From Streptococcus sp. 29896 (GTDB taxonomy: Bacteria; Bacillota; Bacilli; Lactobacillales; Streptococcaceae), in the NCBI RefSeq assembly GCF_032594915.1, contig NZ_CP118733.1:1302001-1366000 (forward strand): DNA of 64,000 nt. Reading direction: 5' to 3'. The notes beneath the pieces are model-generated. The model searched no databases and was not told the DNA's origin. It saw only the letters and a program-made list of their open reading frames with translations. Shown here piece after piece: positions 1 to 9,175 of this stretch. Numbering within the stretch: position 1 is the first letter of the stretch; each line of letters opens with the position of its first letter. The translations under genes and the position numbers were made by a program.

Positions 1-69
1 GCTTATGGGATTAGCCATTCCGAAATCCCGTTTGCTCATATGGATACTAGCAAGTTGGAAGAAAATAAG
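1..69. other. unassigned left edge
   Basis: This stretch lies outside the nagB terminator. Frame 1 on the plus strand is open from the window edge and stays open to a TGA at 169-171, inside the convergent end of nagB. It could be the tail of a neighbouring gene, but no family is recognisable in so few residues. No start or ribosome site is visible. I leave it unassigned. Confidence 0.3.
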
Positions 70-101
70 AAAACCGACTGCCTAAAAAGGTGGCCGGTTT
101 T
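70..101 (-). terminator. terminator of nagB
   Basis: AAAACCG at 70-76 pairs with CGGTTTT at 95-101, with extra GCC/GGC pairing inside. It sits a few bases past the nagB stop codon, and on the minus strand it is followed by a T-rich run. Confidence 0.7.
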
Positions 102-107
102 TAACTC

Positions 108-815
108 TTATTTTGTCAATTTACTTGCCGCGGCTTCGTCAATGATGAGAACGACGTCGTCGTGGTTTTGAAGGACACTTGCTGGAACTTCCTCTGTCAC
201 TGTACCTTCTACCGTCGCCTTAATAGCGTCAGCTTTTTCAGGACCATAAGCCATGAGGACAATGGTCTTGGCTGCCATAATGTTAGCGATGCCCATTGAA
301 ATAGCCTGCTTAGGCACTTCCTCTGGGTCCGCAAAGAAGCGAGCGTTGGCTTCGATGGTTGATGGCGCCAAATCCACAACGCGGGCAACTCCGTCAAAGG
401 AAGCCCCTGGCTCATTAAAGCCAATATGACCATTGCGGCCGATACCTAGAATTTGGAAATCAACAGGATGTTCTTCCAAAATAGCATTGTATCGCACCAA
501 CTCTTCATCAAGATCAGCAGCCAACCCGTTTGGCAAATGGTTTTCCTTGAATGGTTTTGCATTAAAAAGATGCTCTTTCATGAAATAGACATAGGATTGG
601 TCACTATCTTCGCCCAAACCAACATACTCATCCAAGTTAACAGATGTCACCTCAGAAAAATCTAACTCACTTTCACGAACCTGCTTGTAAAATTCGATTG
701 GACTGGAACCTGTTGCCAGACCCAGAACTTGCGCACCATCAGCCATTTTCTGTTTGAGAATATCCAAGGCAATGCCTGCACCCTCAACTTGATCTTTTAC
801 GACAAAAACTTTCAT
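108..815 (-). CDS. nagB: glucosamine-6-phosphate deaminase
   Basis: NagB converts glucosamine-6-phosphate to fructose-6-phosphate and ammonia in the cytoplasm, feeding amino sugars into glycolysis. The 235-aa product has the family landmarks LATGSSP near the N-terminus, NLDEYVGL, and [14 protein letters not shown] with the catalytic Asp/His/Glu region. I start at the ATG at 815 (MKVFVVK), because a GGAGGG ribosome site lies four bases before it; the in-frame codon at 827 lies upstream of that site. Its promoter carries two NagR-type operators, so induction by amino sugars is expected. It is transcribed divergently from the 57-aa membrane protein and queA. Confidence 0.95.
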   Translation of the reverse strand: MKVFVVKDQVEGAGIALDILKQKMADGAQVLGLATGSSPIEFYKQVRESELDFSEVTSVNLDEYVGLGEDSDQSYVYFMKEHLFNAKPFKENHLPNGLAADLDEELVRYNAILEEHPVDFQILGIGRNGHIGFNEPGASFDGVARVVDLAPSTIEANARFFADPEEVPKQAISMGIANIMAAKTIVLMAYGPEKADAIKATVEGTVTEEVPASVLQNHDDVVLIIDEAAASKLTK

Positions 816-827
816 ATTTCCCTCCAT

Positions 828-882
828 TTGGTATAGACCTATTTACAAAATCTATTATATGGTATAGACCAATTTTTGTCAA
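828..882 (-). promoter_or_regulatory. nagB promoter with two NagR-type operators
   Basis: On the minus strand TTGACA (877-882) and TATAAT (854-859) are separated by exactly 17 bases, a consensus promoter. A TGGTATAGACC motif occupies the spacer (860-871) and a second lies at about 829-839, between the start point and the ribosome site. These match the TGGTNTAGACCA type of site bound by GntR/HutC-family NagR (YvoA) repressors. That protein is not in the window. Confidence 0.8.
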
Positions 883-904
883 GAGAATCTTTTCTAAACT
901 ATGG

Positions 905-910
905 TATAAT
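905..910 (+). promoter_or_regulatory. extended -10 promoter placing +1 at the ATG of the next gene
   Basis: TATAAT is preceded by TGG, giving an extended -10. Six bases separate it from the ATG at 917, so transcription would start at or within a base or two of the start codon. No ribosome binding site fits in between. Confidence 0.6.
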
Positions 911-916
911 GTTTTT

Positions 917-1090
917 ATGACTGAACAACTATTTATTTTATTCTTTTTCGGGATCCTACTGCTTGTCGGTGGCTACTTTGTTCCAAAACCAATTTGGTTG
1001 CGCCGACTGATGATGGCTCTGGGAGGATTGATGGCCGCCCTACCATTTCTGATTTTTCTTTATTTTATGATCCTATTTCTCAGCATGTAA
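917..1090 (+). CDS. small two-helix membrane protein
   Basis: This 57-codon gene begins ATG-ACT-GAA and ends TAA at 1088-1090. It is highly hydrophobic, with two predicted membrane segments separated by a short basic loop (PKPIWLRR) and a second Met/Gly-rich helix. I do not recognise the family. It lies nine bases before queA, whose ribosome site (AAGGAG) overlaps its stop codon, so the two are probably co-transcribed. Its mRNA appears to be leaderless because the -10 box lies only six bases upstream. The case for it being real is the clean frame, tight coupling to queA and its own promoter; there is no homology evidence. Confidence 0.6.
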   Translation: MTEQLFILFFFGILLLVGGYFVPKPIWLRRLMMALGGLMAALPFLIFLYFMILFLSM

Positions 1091-1099
1091 GGAGTTCCG

Positions 1100-2128
1100 A
1101 TGAATACAGCAGATTTTGATTTTTACCTACCAGAAGAACTGATTGCGCAAGTCCCTTTGGAAAAACGCGACAGTTCCCGCCTCTTGATTGTGGACAAAAC
1201 CACAGGTGCCATGACAGATAGCCACTTCGACCACATCATCGATGAGTTGGAGCCTGGCGATGCCCTGGTTATGAACAACACCCGCGTCCTACCAGCTCGA
1301 CTCTACGGCCAAAAGCCCGATACACAAGGACATGTCGAATTGCTCCTTTTGAAAAATACCCAAGGAGATCAATGGGAAGTTCTTGCTAAGCCAGCCAAAC
1401 GCCTGAAAGTCGGCGCCAAAGTCGCCTTTGGTGATGGAAGACTCATGGCTACCATTATAGAAGAACTGGAGCACGGCGGACGGATTGTTGAATTTGACTA
1501 TCAAGGTATCTTCTTAGAAGTCCTTGAAAGTTTGGGGGAAATGCCCCTACCGCCTTATATCCATGAAAAATTGGACGATCGCGAACGTTACCAGACTGTC
1601 TATGCCAAAGAAAATGGCTCTGCTGCTGCACCGACTGCTGGACTGCATTTTACACAGGACTTGCTAGATAAGATCGAAGCCAAGGGTGTAAAACTGGTCT
1701 ATCTGACCCTCCATGTGGGCTTAGGGACCTTCCGTCCGGTTTCGGTAGAGAATCTCGATGAGCATGAGATGCACTCCGAGTTTTATAGCCTTTCAGCCCA
1801 AGCTGCCCAGACCTTAAATGAAGCCAAGGCAAACGGTGGTCGCATCGTTGCAGTTGGAACAACCTCCATTCGCACCCTTGAAACCATTGGAAACAAGTTT
1901 GATGGCCATTTGGAAGCTGACTCTGGTTGGACCAATATCTTTATCAAACCAGGCTATACTTTCAAGATTGTCGATGCCTTTTCGACCAACTTCCATCTTC
2001 CAAAGTCAACCTTGGTTATGTTGGTCTCTGCTTTTGCCGGGCGAGAACTCACCCTCTCTGCCTACCAACATGCCGTTGAAGAGCGCTACCGATTCTTTAG
2101 TTTTGGCGATGCCATGTTTATCAAATAA
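1100..2128 (+). CDS. queA: S-adenosylmethionine:tRNA ribosyltransferase-isomerase
   Basis: QueA transfers and isomerises the ribose of S-adenosylmethionine onto preQ1-modified tRNA, the penultimate step of queuosine synthesis at the wobble position of GUN tRNAs. At 342 aa it is the usual family length. Typical segments are [21 protein letters not shown] at the N-terminus, [12 protein letters not shown] in the middle, [13 protein letters not shown], and the C-terminal NFHLPKSTL. The start is supported by AAGGAG about six bases upstream. It follows the 57-aa membrane protein and ends in a strong terminator. Confidence 0.97.
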   Translation: MNTADFDFYLPEELIAQVPLEKRDSSRLLIVDKTTGAMTDSHFDHIIDELEPGDALVMNNTRVLPARLYGQKPDTQGHVELLLLKNTQGDQWEVLAKPAKRLKVGAKVAFGDGRLMATIIEELEHGGRIVEFDYQGIFLEVLESLGEMPLPPYIHEKLDDRERYQTVYAKENGSAAAPTAGLHFTQDLLDKIEAKGVKLVYLTLHVGLGTFRPVSVENLDEHEMHSEFYSLSAQAAQTLNEAKANGGRIVAVGTTSIRTLETIGNKFDGHLEADSGWTNIFIKPGYTFKIVDAFSTNFHLPKSTLVMLVSAFAGRELTLSAYQHAVEERYRFFSFGDAMFIK

Positions 2129-2147
2129 TCCCACTATATAATACAAA

Positions 2148-2193
2148 AGTCCCCTGCTGACCAGTCCATCCAGGACCCAGCAAGGGACTTTTT
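2148..2193 (+). terminator. queA terminator
   Basis: AAAAGTCCC plus CTGCTG on the left arm pairs with CAGCAAGGGACTTTT on the right, followed by T residues. It is a strong rho-independent hairpin just after the queA stop. Confidence 0.85.
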
Positions 2194-2356
2194 TAGTCAT
2201 TTGAGTTAACTTTGATACATGGTCATTCTGGGCTTGCCGTACCCTAGGAAAGTGACTTGCTTCGCATGACTTATATCCAACCAAGAACAGCTAGAGGCTG
2301 TTCTTGAAATCTGCACCTCAGTTCCTTATCTGAAAGCTCTTCATTTGACTATACTA
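2194..2356. other. intergenic region between queA and the aminotransferase
   Basis: The clearest element is a 9-bp inverted repeat, AAGAACAGC / GCTGTTCTT, at about 2283-2305, which may serve as a minus-strand terminator for the aminotransferase although the T-run is weak. No credible gene is present. Confidence 0.4.
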
Positions 2357-3472
2357 TTACTTGTTAGAACCCAAAAATCGAGCCAAGCGCTCCAGTCCTT
2401 CCACCAATACCTCTGTTTTACAGCAATAACCCAGACGGGCATAGCCAGGCATATCAAATCGTTCACCTGGCACCAAGAGGACTCCTTCTTCTTCCAACAA
2501 GGCTAGGCAAAATTCCTCAGTCGGTCGGTCAATCCTTAAACGAATAAAGGAGGTTGATACCTGCCGCGGCAAGACCAAGTCTACCTGATCCTGCTCTGCA
2601 ACCCATTTTTCTAAAATAGCCAAATTTCTACGAACCAATTGACGATTTCGCTCCAAAATATGCTCTCTCTGCTGAAGGGCATAAGTCGCCAAAGCATCGT
2701 CAATCACACCTGCAGAAATCATAGTGTAGTCACGGTATTTTCTAAAATAATCCGACAATTCACGATTGGCTGCAATCCAACCAACCCTAATACCAGGAAG
2801 GGAATAGGTTTTGGAGAGACTATTGGTCGAAATCCCTTTTTCATAAAGGTCAACAATGGCCGGAAAAGCTTGGTCTTCAAAGGTTTGGTACACCTCGTCT
2901 GCCAAAATATAGGCACCTACCTCCTCTGCAATGGAAACCAGTTCTTCAAGATAGGCACGGTCCATAAAGGCCCCTGTTGGGTTATTGGCATTATTGATAC
3001 AAATCATCTTGGTCTTCTCGGTTACCATCTGGCGTAGATCTGCTAAATCGGGCAACCAGCCCTTTTCCTCACGAATAGGCCACAATTGAACATGTGCACC
3101 CAGTGAGTGTGGAATATCGACCAACTGTTGATAGGTTGGGTACATGGAAATCACGTGATCTCCAGGCTCCAAGAGACTGTATAACACTAGGAAATTGGCC
3201 CCCGTAGCGCCGTTGGTTTGCAAGATTTGCTCAGGACAAACCGTCTCATACAATTGACTGACAGCCTCTTTAAAATCAGGAGAACCTTCTATCCAACCGT
3301 AGTTGAGCAAGGAGCGGCATAGGTCCTGACTGATTTGCTCATAGGAATCGCCAGCCAGCGTAGCCAATTCTTCTAAGGAAAGAGAGGCAACTGAACTTCC
3401 AGCGATATCCCACTTTGCTTGTTTTTCCCATTGATTGAGCCAATCCTCAACACCAAATTCTTTTATCTGCAT
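2357..3472 (-). CDS. class I/II pyridoxal-phosphate aminotransferase
   Basis: A 371-aa fold-type I aminotransferase. Visible family residues are NNPTG (163-167), the PLP-binding Asp in ADEVY (about 192), the Schiff-base lysine in SLSKTYS (K221) and the substrate arginine in GIRVGW (about 229). The short N-terminus and spacing resemble the MalY/AspC-like branch, so the amino acid substrate cannot be assigned from sequence. GAAGGA lies upstream of the ATG at 3472. It is a single-gene unit, divergent from the large surface enzyme that follows. Confidence 0.9.
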   Translation of the reverse strand: MQIKEFGVEDWLNQWEKQAKWDIAGSSVASLSLEELATLAGDSYEQISQDLCRSLLNYGWIEGSPDFKEAVSQLYETVCPEQILQTNGATGANFLVLYSLLEPGDHVISMYPTYQQLVDIPHSLGAHVQLWPIREEKGWLPDLADLRQMVTEKTKMICINNANNPTGAFMDRAYLEELVSIAEEVGAYILADEVYQTFEDQAFPAIVDLYEKGISTNSLSKTYSLPGIRVGWIAANRELSDYFRKYRDYTMISAGVIDDALATYALQQREHILERNRQLVRRNLAILEKWVAEQDQVDLVLPRQVSTSFIRLRIDRPTEEFCLALLEEEGVLLVPGERFDMPGYARLGYCCKTEVLVEGLERLARFLGSNK

Positions 3473-3578
3473 GTCATACTTCCTTCATATCATTGAAGAA
3501 CTATTATACCATTTAATGAATAATTTTTCATTAACCTTTCTACTGAGACAAAACCTCTTGTTGGCATTGTGAAATTGC

Positions 3579-3606
3579 TTGATATTTACCTATTTTTTGG
3601 TATATT
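3579..3606 (+). promoter_or_regulatory. promoter of the GH123-like surface protein
   Basis: TTGATA (3579-3584) and TATATT (3601-3606) are 16 bases apart. The AAAGGA ribosome site follows shortly before the ATG at 3650. Confidence 0.55.
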
Positions 3607-3649
3607 AATATTATAAGAAAAACATAAAATATAATAGAAAGGATTTCGT

Positions 3650-6600
3650 ATGAAACGAAGACGCACTGAGCTATTCGACCGTCACTTTCGCTTCTCCATC
3701 CGTAAGTTGACAGTTGGTACAGCTTCTATTCTTGTCGGTTCGGTTCTATTCGGCCAACAACCAGTCCTGGCAAATGAACTAGATAGCCAACCTCAGACCA
3801 GTGACCTTCTTGCCGAGCCTGTCTCAGAAGAGGAGCTACACCGGGAGGAGGAAGCTACTGATCGGTCCGTAGGGGAAACGCTTCCTGTCCTTCAAGCTGA
3901 GCCTACAAGCCCTGAAAGCCCTGACTTGACACCTGCCACTCCATCTGAAGAGCCCCCTAGGGAAGAGGCTGTGGAGTCCGTCATAGAAGAGATCAGCCCT
4001 GTTGATAATCCAGACGCAGCCTTTAACAAGTTTGTCTTTACAGGCTCCTGGGTAAAAAATGCTAATGAAGCCTACATCAACATTCAAAAGACAGACGATC
4101 AAAGCCAACACTATTACACCATACCTTTCAAGGGAAATGGCATTACCCTCTATGCCCACAAATCGCCTAACCACGGTATTATCAAGGTGCAGTTAGATGA
4201 TGGTCAAGAGACTGAAGTGGATCTCTATAATAGCACGCGCCAGCTGGTCAAGATCATTGAGTTCAATGAGTTGCAAGAAGGGGACCACTTTTTAAAAGTC
4301 AGCTCAACAGGGCGCAACAACCCAGCCAATACCAGAGCAAACTATGTCAATCAGGTTCATAAGGCAACCATTAGCCACCAGCCCTACCAACCCGAGCAGC
4401 TAGCCTTTTCATCCCAAAGTCTCAATCTCAAAGTTGGACAATCACTTGCTAGCCAACTACAGATTGCTCCTGCCTATGCAGACCCTAGTTTGGTAAGTTA
4501 CAGCATTGCCAACCCTGAGATTGCTCGAGTGGATGAAACCGGTCGTGTGGAAGGTCTGAAAGAAGGTCGAACGCAACTCATCGCCCACTACAAGCAACTA
4601 ACCGCCCGCCTAGATATTGAGGTTCAAGCAACCATTGCTCAGTTTACAGGCAGTTTTGTAGATAACAATGTCCATCATTACGGAGATGCGTATAGCCGAC
4701 TTTTAAACAACCAAGAAACCAGTCGACAATTGGTTGCCTGGAAAAATGACACGGTGACCAGTCAGCTGGCTATTCTACCCCAGGATTCTGGCCTAAAAAA
4801 TCTGCGCTTCCGCACTCATGATTTGGTGAGTGCAACAGGTCAGACCATTTCAAAAGATCATATCACTGGGAACTTTATCAAAGAAATCACTGGCTATCAA
4901 GGAAATGCTGGCTACCACAATGCTAACAAACTCAACATCCCAACCACACCAAGTATTTCACGCCCCGACCTCTTACTACATGACCAAACAGTTGATGTCG
5001 CCTATAATACCTTACAAAATCTCTGGCTGAGTATTGCCATACCAAAAACAGCTCAAGCTGGTACCTACCAGACACACATTGAGGTAATGGCTGATGGAAT
5101 CGAAAATCCGCTCACGTTTAACCTTGAGCTGGAAGTTCAAGATGCCCAACTTGACCATCTAAACGACTTTAGCATTGAACTCTGGCAGTATCCGTACCGT
5201 TCAGCCGAATATTACAATGTCACACCGTTTTCACCAGAGCATCTGGCCATTCTACGACCAAGCCTTGAAATCTATAAGAAAATGGGGGGACGTGGTATCA
5301 CCGCATCCATCGTGGAAGAAGCTTGGGGCGGCCAAACCTATGCTCAAGGCCAGACACGGGTTCCATCCATGATCAAATGGTTTAAGGAAGCTGATGGTCA
5401 ATTTAGTTTTGATTTTAGTCATTTTGACAAATGGGTAGAATTAGCTGAAGAATATGGTCTAGCAGACAAGATTGTCGGCTACTCGATGATTCCTTGGGGC
5501 AACAAGGTAACTTACACCAACAAGGCTACTCAAGCTATCGAAGAAATAACAGTAGAGGTTACAGATCCCCGTTACGCAACTGTCTGGCGCCCCTTCTTAG
5601 AAGCCCTAATCACCCATCTGGATGAAAAAGGTTGGTTTGACCGCTTCTACGTCGGAATCGATGAGCGACGCAATATGGAACAGGCTTTTCGACTGATCGA
5701 TTCTGTCCCAAACAAGGATGGAAAATATCTCAAAATCGCCGCAGCAGCCAACCACTTCTCTGGCTCCTTTGCTAGTACTGCAGCACGCATTGATGACCTC
5801 AGTATCGGAACACCTCATATGAAGTCTGAAATGGCTGCCTTTGAACGCTTAGTCGCAGAACGAGATGCACAAGGGAAAAAGACCACCCTCTATACTGCTA
5901 CCGAAGAATACCCCAACTCTCTCCTCTTCAACCTACCAGGTGAAAGTTACTTCTCCGTTCTCTATGGCGCAAAATTTAATACCAATGGCTTCCTCCGTTG
6001 GGCCTTGGATGCTTGGGTTCGCGACCCTTTGACCGACCTCTCTCACTGGGCCTTCGAAGCAGGGGACACTCAGCTTCTCTATCCAGATAAGGCGGATGCT
6101 AGACAACCAAAACCACAGTCTAGTGTGCGACTAGAAAAAATGGCAGAAGCTGTTCGTGATGTCAATAAACTCTATCAGATGAAACGAGAATTTCCAGTCT
6201 TAGAGATGGAAATCGAGGGTCTCTTGGATAGCCTGGAAGACCGCTACGACCGTACAACTCGCCACAATGGACTAGGAACACAAATAGCTCGCGAGCCAAA
6301 TGAAACTACCAAAGCACAAATCCCAGCAGATTTAGCAAAATTCAAACAGGCCTTGAAATCCATTACCGAGCGCTACATTCGCTTAAAAAATGGTGAACAA
6401 GTTGGTTTGCCAGAAGTGGATCAGGCGGCCCGATTTAGCTATTATCATTTTGACCAAAATACAGATGACCAATGGGGCCAACGCACACCAACTGGTACAA
6501 GCCCAACCTATGTCCCAGGAAAAAGCGGTCAAGCATTGGCCGTGACTGCAGATACCCAACTAAACTTTGATGCCAACCATCAACTTGGCAAGGAATGGAC

Positions 6601-8881
6601 TGTCGGTTACTGGCTCTTGGATCAATCCTCCACAAGTGGCAACCGTGAAGTCCTCCGCAGCCAGGAAGGCGGACGTGCCCTCACCTCTCAATTAGACGGA
6701 ACAGGCGGCAAGGTTGGTGTTCGTGTCGGAAATAATCCAGGTGACCGCCTAACCATGCGTTCTGTGAGCAGCCTGACCAACCAATGGCGGCACTATACCT
6801 GGACCAACAGCCAAACAGGGGGACTCAAACTCTATGTGGACGGTCGCCTGGTCGAAACCAACCCATGGACCGCAACAAATGACTTCAAGCTCCCAATCGA
6901 TCGAATTGGAGGTGGAGGCTTTGTCGGAGCCATTGATGAGTTGAAAATTTACAATCGACCACTTGATGCGACCGAAGTCCTTCACTCCATGCGCGTAAAT
7001 GGAATCTATGCAAAAGATAACTCAATTGCTCTCTTTACCGACCAGCAGCATACCATCAAAGCCTACTTGGTGACAGACAAAGCCAACGCTCAACTATCCT
7101 TTGAGGTCCTTGATCCAACTATTGCAAGTATTGATGCAACTGGTACTATCAAGCCGCTAGCCAAGGGGCAAACTAGCGTACGCATTACCGCGAGTGGTAC
7201 TGACTTTGTGACGGACATTCCGCTCAGCATCAGCAAACGAATCCTGCACCAACCAAGCATTCCTCAATACGACTTGCCAACGGACTACATCAAGGATTTA
7301 GAGAAAAAACCTGGAACAAATCGCCAATACCTAGGACAGCCAGACATGGTCCTACTTAATGACAACCAAACGCTGATTGCTGCCTATCCAGTTGGTCACG
7401 GCCATGGCCCAATCGTGATGCAGATTTCAAAAGACAATGGCCTAACATGGACTGAAAAGGCCGACATCCCTGAATCTTGGGCAAGTTCCTTGGAAACACC
7501 TACTCTCTACAAACTCAATTTTGCTGATGGTAGTGAGAAAGTCATCCTTATTACTGCCATGCCAAGTTGGCAAAACAACCCTACGGGTGGCTTCCGCACG
7601 TCCATTTCTGAGGACGGTGGCGAAACTTGGTCTGAATACCAACTCTTCCACCCGACTAGAAATGGACGACAGCACTATACTATTGTTGCCATGTCCAGTC
7701 TGATCCAACTGCGTGATGAACAAGGGAACTACAAGGATGAGTGGATGGGTATTTTCCATGACTACCAATTCGTTAACTACAAGTCCATCTTGAGTTTTGA
7801 TGAAGATGGAAACCAAGTTTGGTCCCTTCCGGAACCGATTTTGGCAACCCACCGTGATATTGAACAAGCTGCCCAGATGTGTGAAATCGGTATGTTTCGT
7901 GTGCCCAATAGCCAACGGATTATCGGGCTGGTTCGTGCCCAATCCCACCACCATTCTAGCTTGTTGATTTATTCTGATGATGAAGGCAAAACCTGGTCTC
8001 GCCCAATGGAATTGCAAGGTGCCCTCCAAGGGGAACGCCATAAAATTCTGGTTGACCCAATTTCTGGTAAGTTAGTGGTAACCTTCCGTGAAATCATTCT
8101 TGATTACAACCGTAATGGTCAGATTGAAAACAATGACTGGATGGCGGGTGATTGGATTGCCTGGATTGGTAGTGTTGATGATCTCTTGCAACAAAATGAA
8201 GGCCAATACCGAATTCGTCTGGCTGAAGATTTCACGACCAACGCCAAGTCAGGCGATACGGGCTATACTGGGGCTACTGTTTCGCCAGATGGGACCTTTA
8301 ACCTGATTTCTTATGGGCATTTTGACAAGGAATTTTCAGAAAACTGGCGCCAGCAAGGTGGCAGCGTCACAACGGACCTTGCTTATATCAAGCATGCCCG
8401 CTTTAGCCTGGCTCAACTGGAAGCTACCTTGGGGATTGCGCAAGCAGAAACTGAAAATCCTAATCCAGTAGAAACGGAACTGCCAGCTGAACCTGTCCTA
8501 CAAACAGAGAAAGGGGAGGCACTACTCAATCCGGCACCTGAGACCTTGGACCCTGCTAGTGTACTGATCAGTCGTAAAGGGGAAAGCCTGCTCAATCCTG
8601 CACCCGAATCTCTGGACCCTGCTAGTGTGCTGATCAGTCAGAAAGGAGAAAGCCTGCTTCAGGCTGCTCCAGAAGCCTTTGATTTAGCTGGATTGCTTTT
8701 GACTCACAGAGAGCAAGCACTTCTTCCTCCTGCTCGAACAAAAGAGGCAACTGCAACTACACATCAAGAAAGACTTCCTCAGACCGCCAGCTCTTCTGAT
8801 ACGACCCTTCTGGTCATGGGAACAAGCAGTCTCTTAGCTGGTCTTGGACTGGCCAGTCGAAAACGTCGTAAAGGACAGTAA
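3650..8881 (+). CDS. wall-anchored multidomain glycan-acting protein (GH123-like plus Asp-box propeller)
   Basis: A 1,743-aa secreted protein. Residues 1-41 are a YSIRK-type signal (FSIRKLTVG). After an acidic linker come a beta-rich carbohydrate-binding-like domain (about 122-250), a Big_2-like domain (about 255-330), and a DUF4091/GH123-type catalytic region (about 400-830). The adjacent Asp-Glu pair of GH123 hexosaminidases appears in GIDER (D671-E672). A LamG-like jellyroll (about 915-1110), a second Big_2 domain and a sialidase-like propeller with three Asp-boxes (SKDNGLTW, SEDGGETW, SDDEGKTW) follow. Short acidic repeats containing KGESLLNPAPE precede the sorting signal LPQTA (1709-1713), a hydrophobic helix and RKRRKGQ. 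GH123 enzymes remove terminal beta-GalNAc; that activity is inferred here. The propeller lacks enough recognisable catalytic residues to call it a sialidase. It is monocistronic. Confidence 0.85.
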   Translation: MKRRRTELFDRHFRFSIRKLTVGTASILVGSVLFGQQPVLANELDSQPQTSDLLAEPVSEEELHREEEATDRSVGETLPVLQAEPTSPESPDLTPATPSEEPPREEAVESVIEEISPVDNPDAAFNKFVFTGSWVKNANEAYINIQKTDDQSQHYYTIPFKGNGITLYAHKSPNHGIIKVQLDDGQETEVDLYNSTRQLVKIIEFNELQEGDHFLKVSSTGRNNPANTRANYVNQVHKATISHQPYQPEQLAFSSQSLNLKVGQSLASQLQIAPAYADPSLVSYSIANPEIARVDETGRVEGLKEGRTQLIAHYKQLTARLDIEVQATIAQFTGSFVDNNVHHYGDAYSRLLNNQETSRQLVAWKNDTVTSQLAILPQDSGLKNLRFRTHDLVSATGQTISKDHITGNFIKEITGYQGNAGYHNANKLNIPTTPSISRPDLLLHDQTVDVAYNTLQNLWLSIAIPKTAQAGTYQTHIEVMADGIENPLTFNLELEVQDAQLDHLNDFSIELWQYPYRSAEYYNVTPFSPEHLAILRPSLEIYKKMGGRGITASIVEEAWGGQTYAQGQTRVPSMIKWFKEADGQFSFDFSHFDKWVELAEEYGLADKIVGYSMIPWGNKVTYTNKATQAIEEITVEVTDPRYATVWRPFLEALITHLDEKGWFDRFYVGIDERRNMEQAFRLIDSVPNKDGKYLKIAAAANHFSGSFASTAARIDDLSIGTPHMKSEMAAFERLVAERDAQGKKTTLYTATEEYPNSLLFNLPGESYFSVLYGAKFNTNGFLRWALDAWVRDPLTDLSHWAFEAGDTQLLYPDKADARQPKPQSSVRLEKMAEAVRDVNKLYQMKREFPVLEMEIEGLLDSLEDRYDRTTRHNGLGTQIAREPNETTKAQIPADLAKFKQALKSITERYIRLKNGEQVGLPEVDQAARFSYYHFDQNTDDQWGQRTPTGTSPTYVPGKSGQALAVTADTQLNFDANHQLGKEWTVGYWLLDQSSTSGNREVLRSQEGGRALTSQLDGTGGKVGVRVGNNPGDRLTMRSVSSLTNQWRHYTWTNSQTGGLKLYVDGRLVETNPWTATNDFKLPIDRIGGGGFVGAIDELKIYNRPLDATEVLHSMRVNGIYAKDNSIALFTDQQHTIKAYLVTDKANAQLSFEVLDPTIASIDATGTIKPLAKGQTSVRITASGTDFVTDIPLSISKRILHQPSIPQYDLPTDYIKDLEKKPGTNRQYLGQPDMVLLNDNQTLIAAYPVGHGHGPIVMQISKDNGLTWTEKADIPESWASSLETPTLYKLNFADGSEKVILITAMPSWQNNPTGGFRTSISEDGGETWSEYQLFHPTRNGRQHYTIVAMSSLIQLRDEQGNYKDEWMGIFHDYQFVNYKSILSFDEDGNQVWSLPEPILATHRDIEQAAQMCEIGMFRVPNSQRIIGLVRAQSHHHSSLLIYSDDEGKTWSRPMELQGALQGERHKILVDPISGKLVVTFREIILDYNRNGQIENNDWMAGDWIAWIGSVDDLLQQNEGQYRIRLAEDFTTNAKSGDTGYTGATVSPDGTFNLISYGHFDKEFSENWRQQGGSVTTDLAYIKHARFSLAQLEATLGIAQAETENPNPVETELPAEPVLQTEKGEALLNPAPETLDPASVLISRKGESLLNPAPESLDPASVLISQKGESLLQAAPEAFDLAGLLLTHREQALLPPARTKEATATTHQERLPQTASSSDTTLLVMGTSSLLAGLGLASRKRRKGQ

Positions 8882-8936
8882 AAAAGGAAAATTAGATCAA
8901 CATTACTCTCTTTTGACGAAACTTGTTCACAAACAA

Positions 8937-8980
8937 AAAAAGCTTAGAACAACCGCTATTGAAGATGTTCTAAGCTTTTT
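8937..8980 (+). terminator. terminator after the surface enzyme
   Basis: AAAAGCTTAGAACA (8937-8950) pairs with TGTTCTAAGCTTTTT (8966-8980), giving a 14-bp stem with a T-run. Confidence 0.85.
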
Positions 8981-9011
8981 CAATTCTGAAAATGTGAGAC
9001 TAAGCTCTATT

Positions 9012-9048
9012 ATTTTGCCGCCTTGTAAAGTTCATCAACTTTGTTCCC
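9012..9048 (-). pseudogene. remnant second copy of the sodA 3' end
   Basis: On the minus strand this reads [11 protein letters not shown] and a stop, almost the same as the real sodA end ([13 protein letters not shown]) at 9176-9220. Seventeen bases at 9025-9041 are identical to 9197-9213. It looks like the older sodA terminus left behind when about 150 bp of other sequence came to lie between gene and tail. Confidence 0.7.
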
Positions 9049-9175
9049 ACTCCTCAGCTACAAGGGCCTTGCTCCTTGTAGCACGGAAAGCCCAATTAGC
9101 TTTCCTAGAGGACTGACTAGTTTTTTCTCGGAAAAAGGTCGTTTCCTCGAAAAAACGTCGCAGTAAGCTAGTAGA
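9049..9175. other. hairpin-rich insert downstream of sodA
   Basis: Between the remnant tail and the intact sodA stop lie several inverted repeats: GCTACAAGG/CCTTGTAGC (9057-9082), GGAAAGC/GCTTTCC (about 9085-9105) and an imperfect T-rich/A-rich pair around 9122-9156. No open reading frame is convincing. One of these hairpins probably terminates sodA on the minus strand. Confidence 0.5.

Noticed and set aside
7442..8041. A 199-codon minus-strand frame within the surface enzyme gene
   Set aside because: Shadow of the coding strand, with no start signal and no recognisable family.
3650..8881. Calling the surface protein a sialidase (NanA/NanB)
   Set aside because: It has Asp-boxes and a propeller-like region, but I could not see the full arginine triad and FRIP motif, and the central region is GH123-like.
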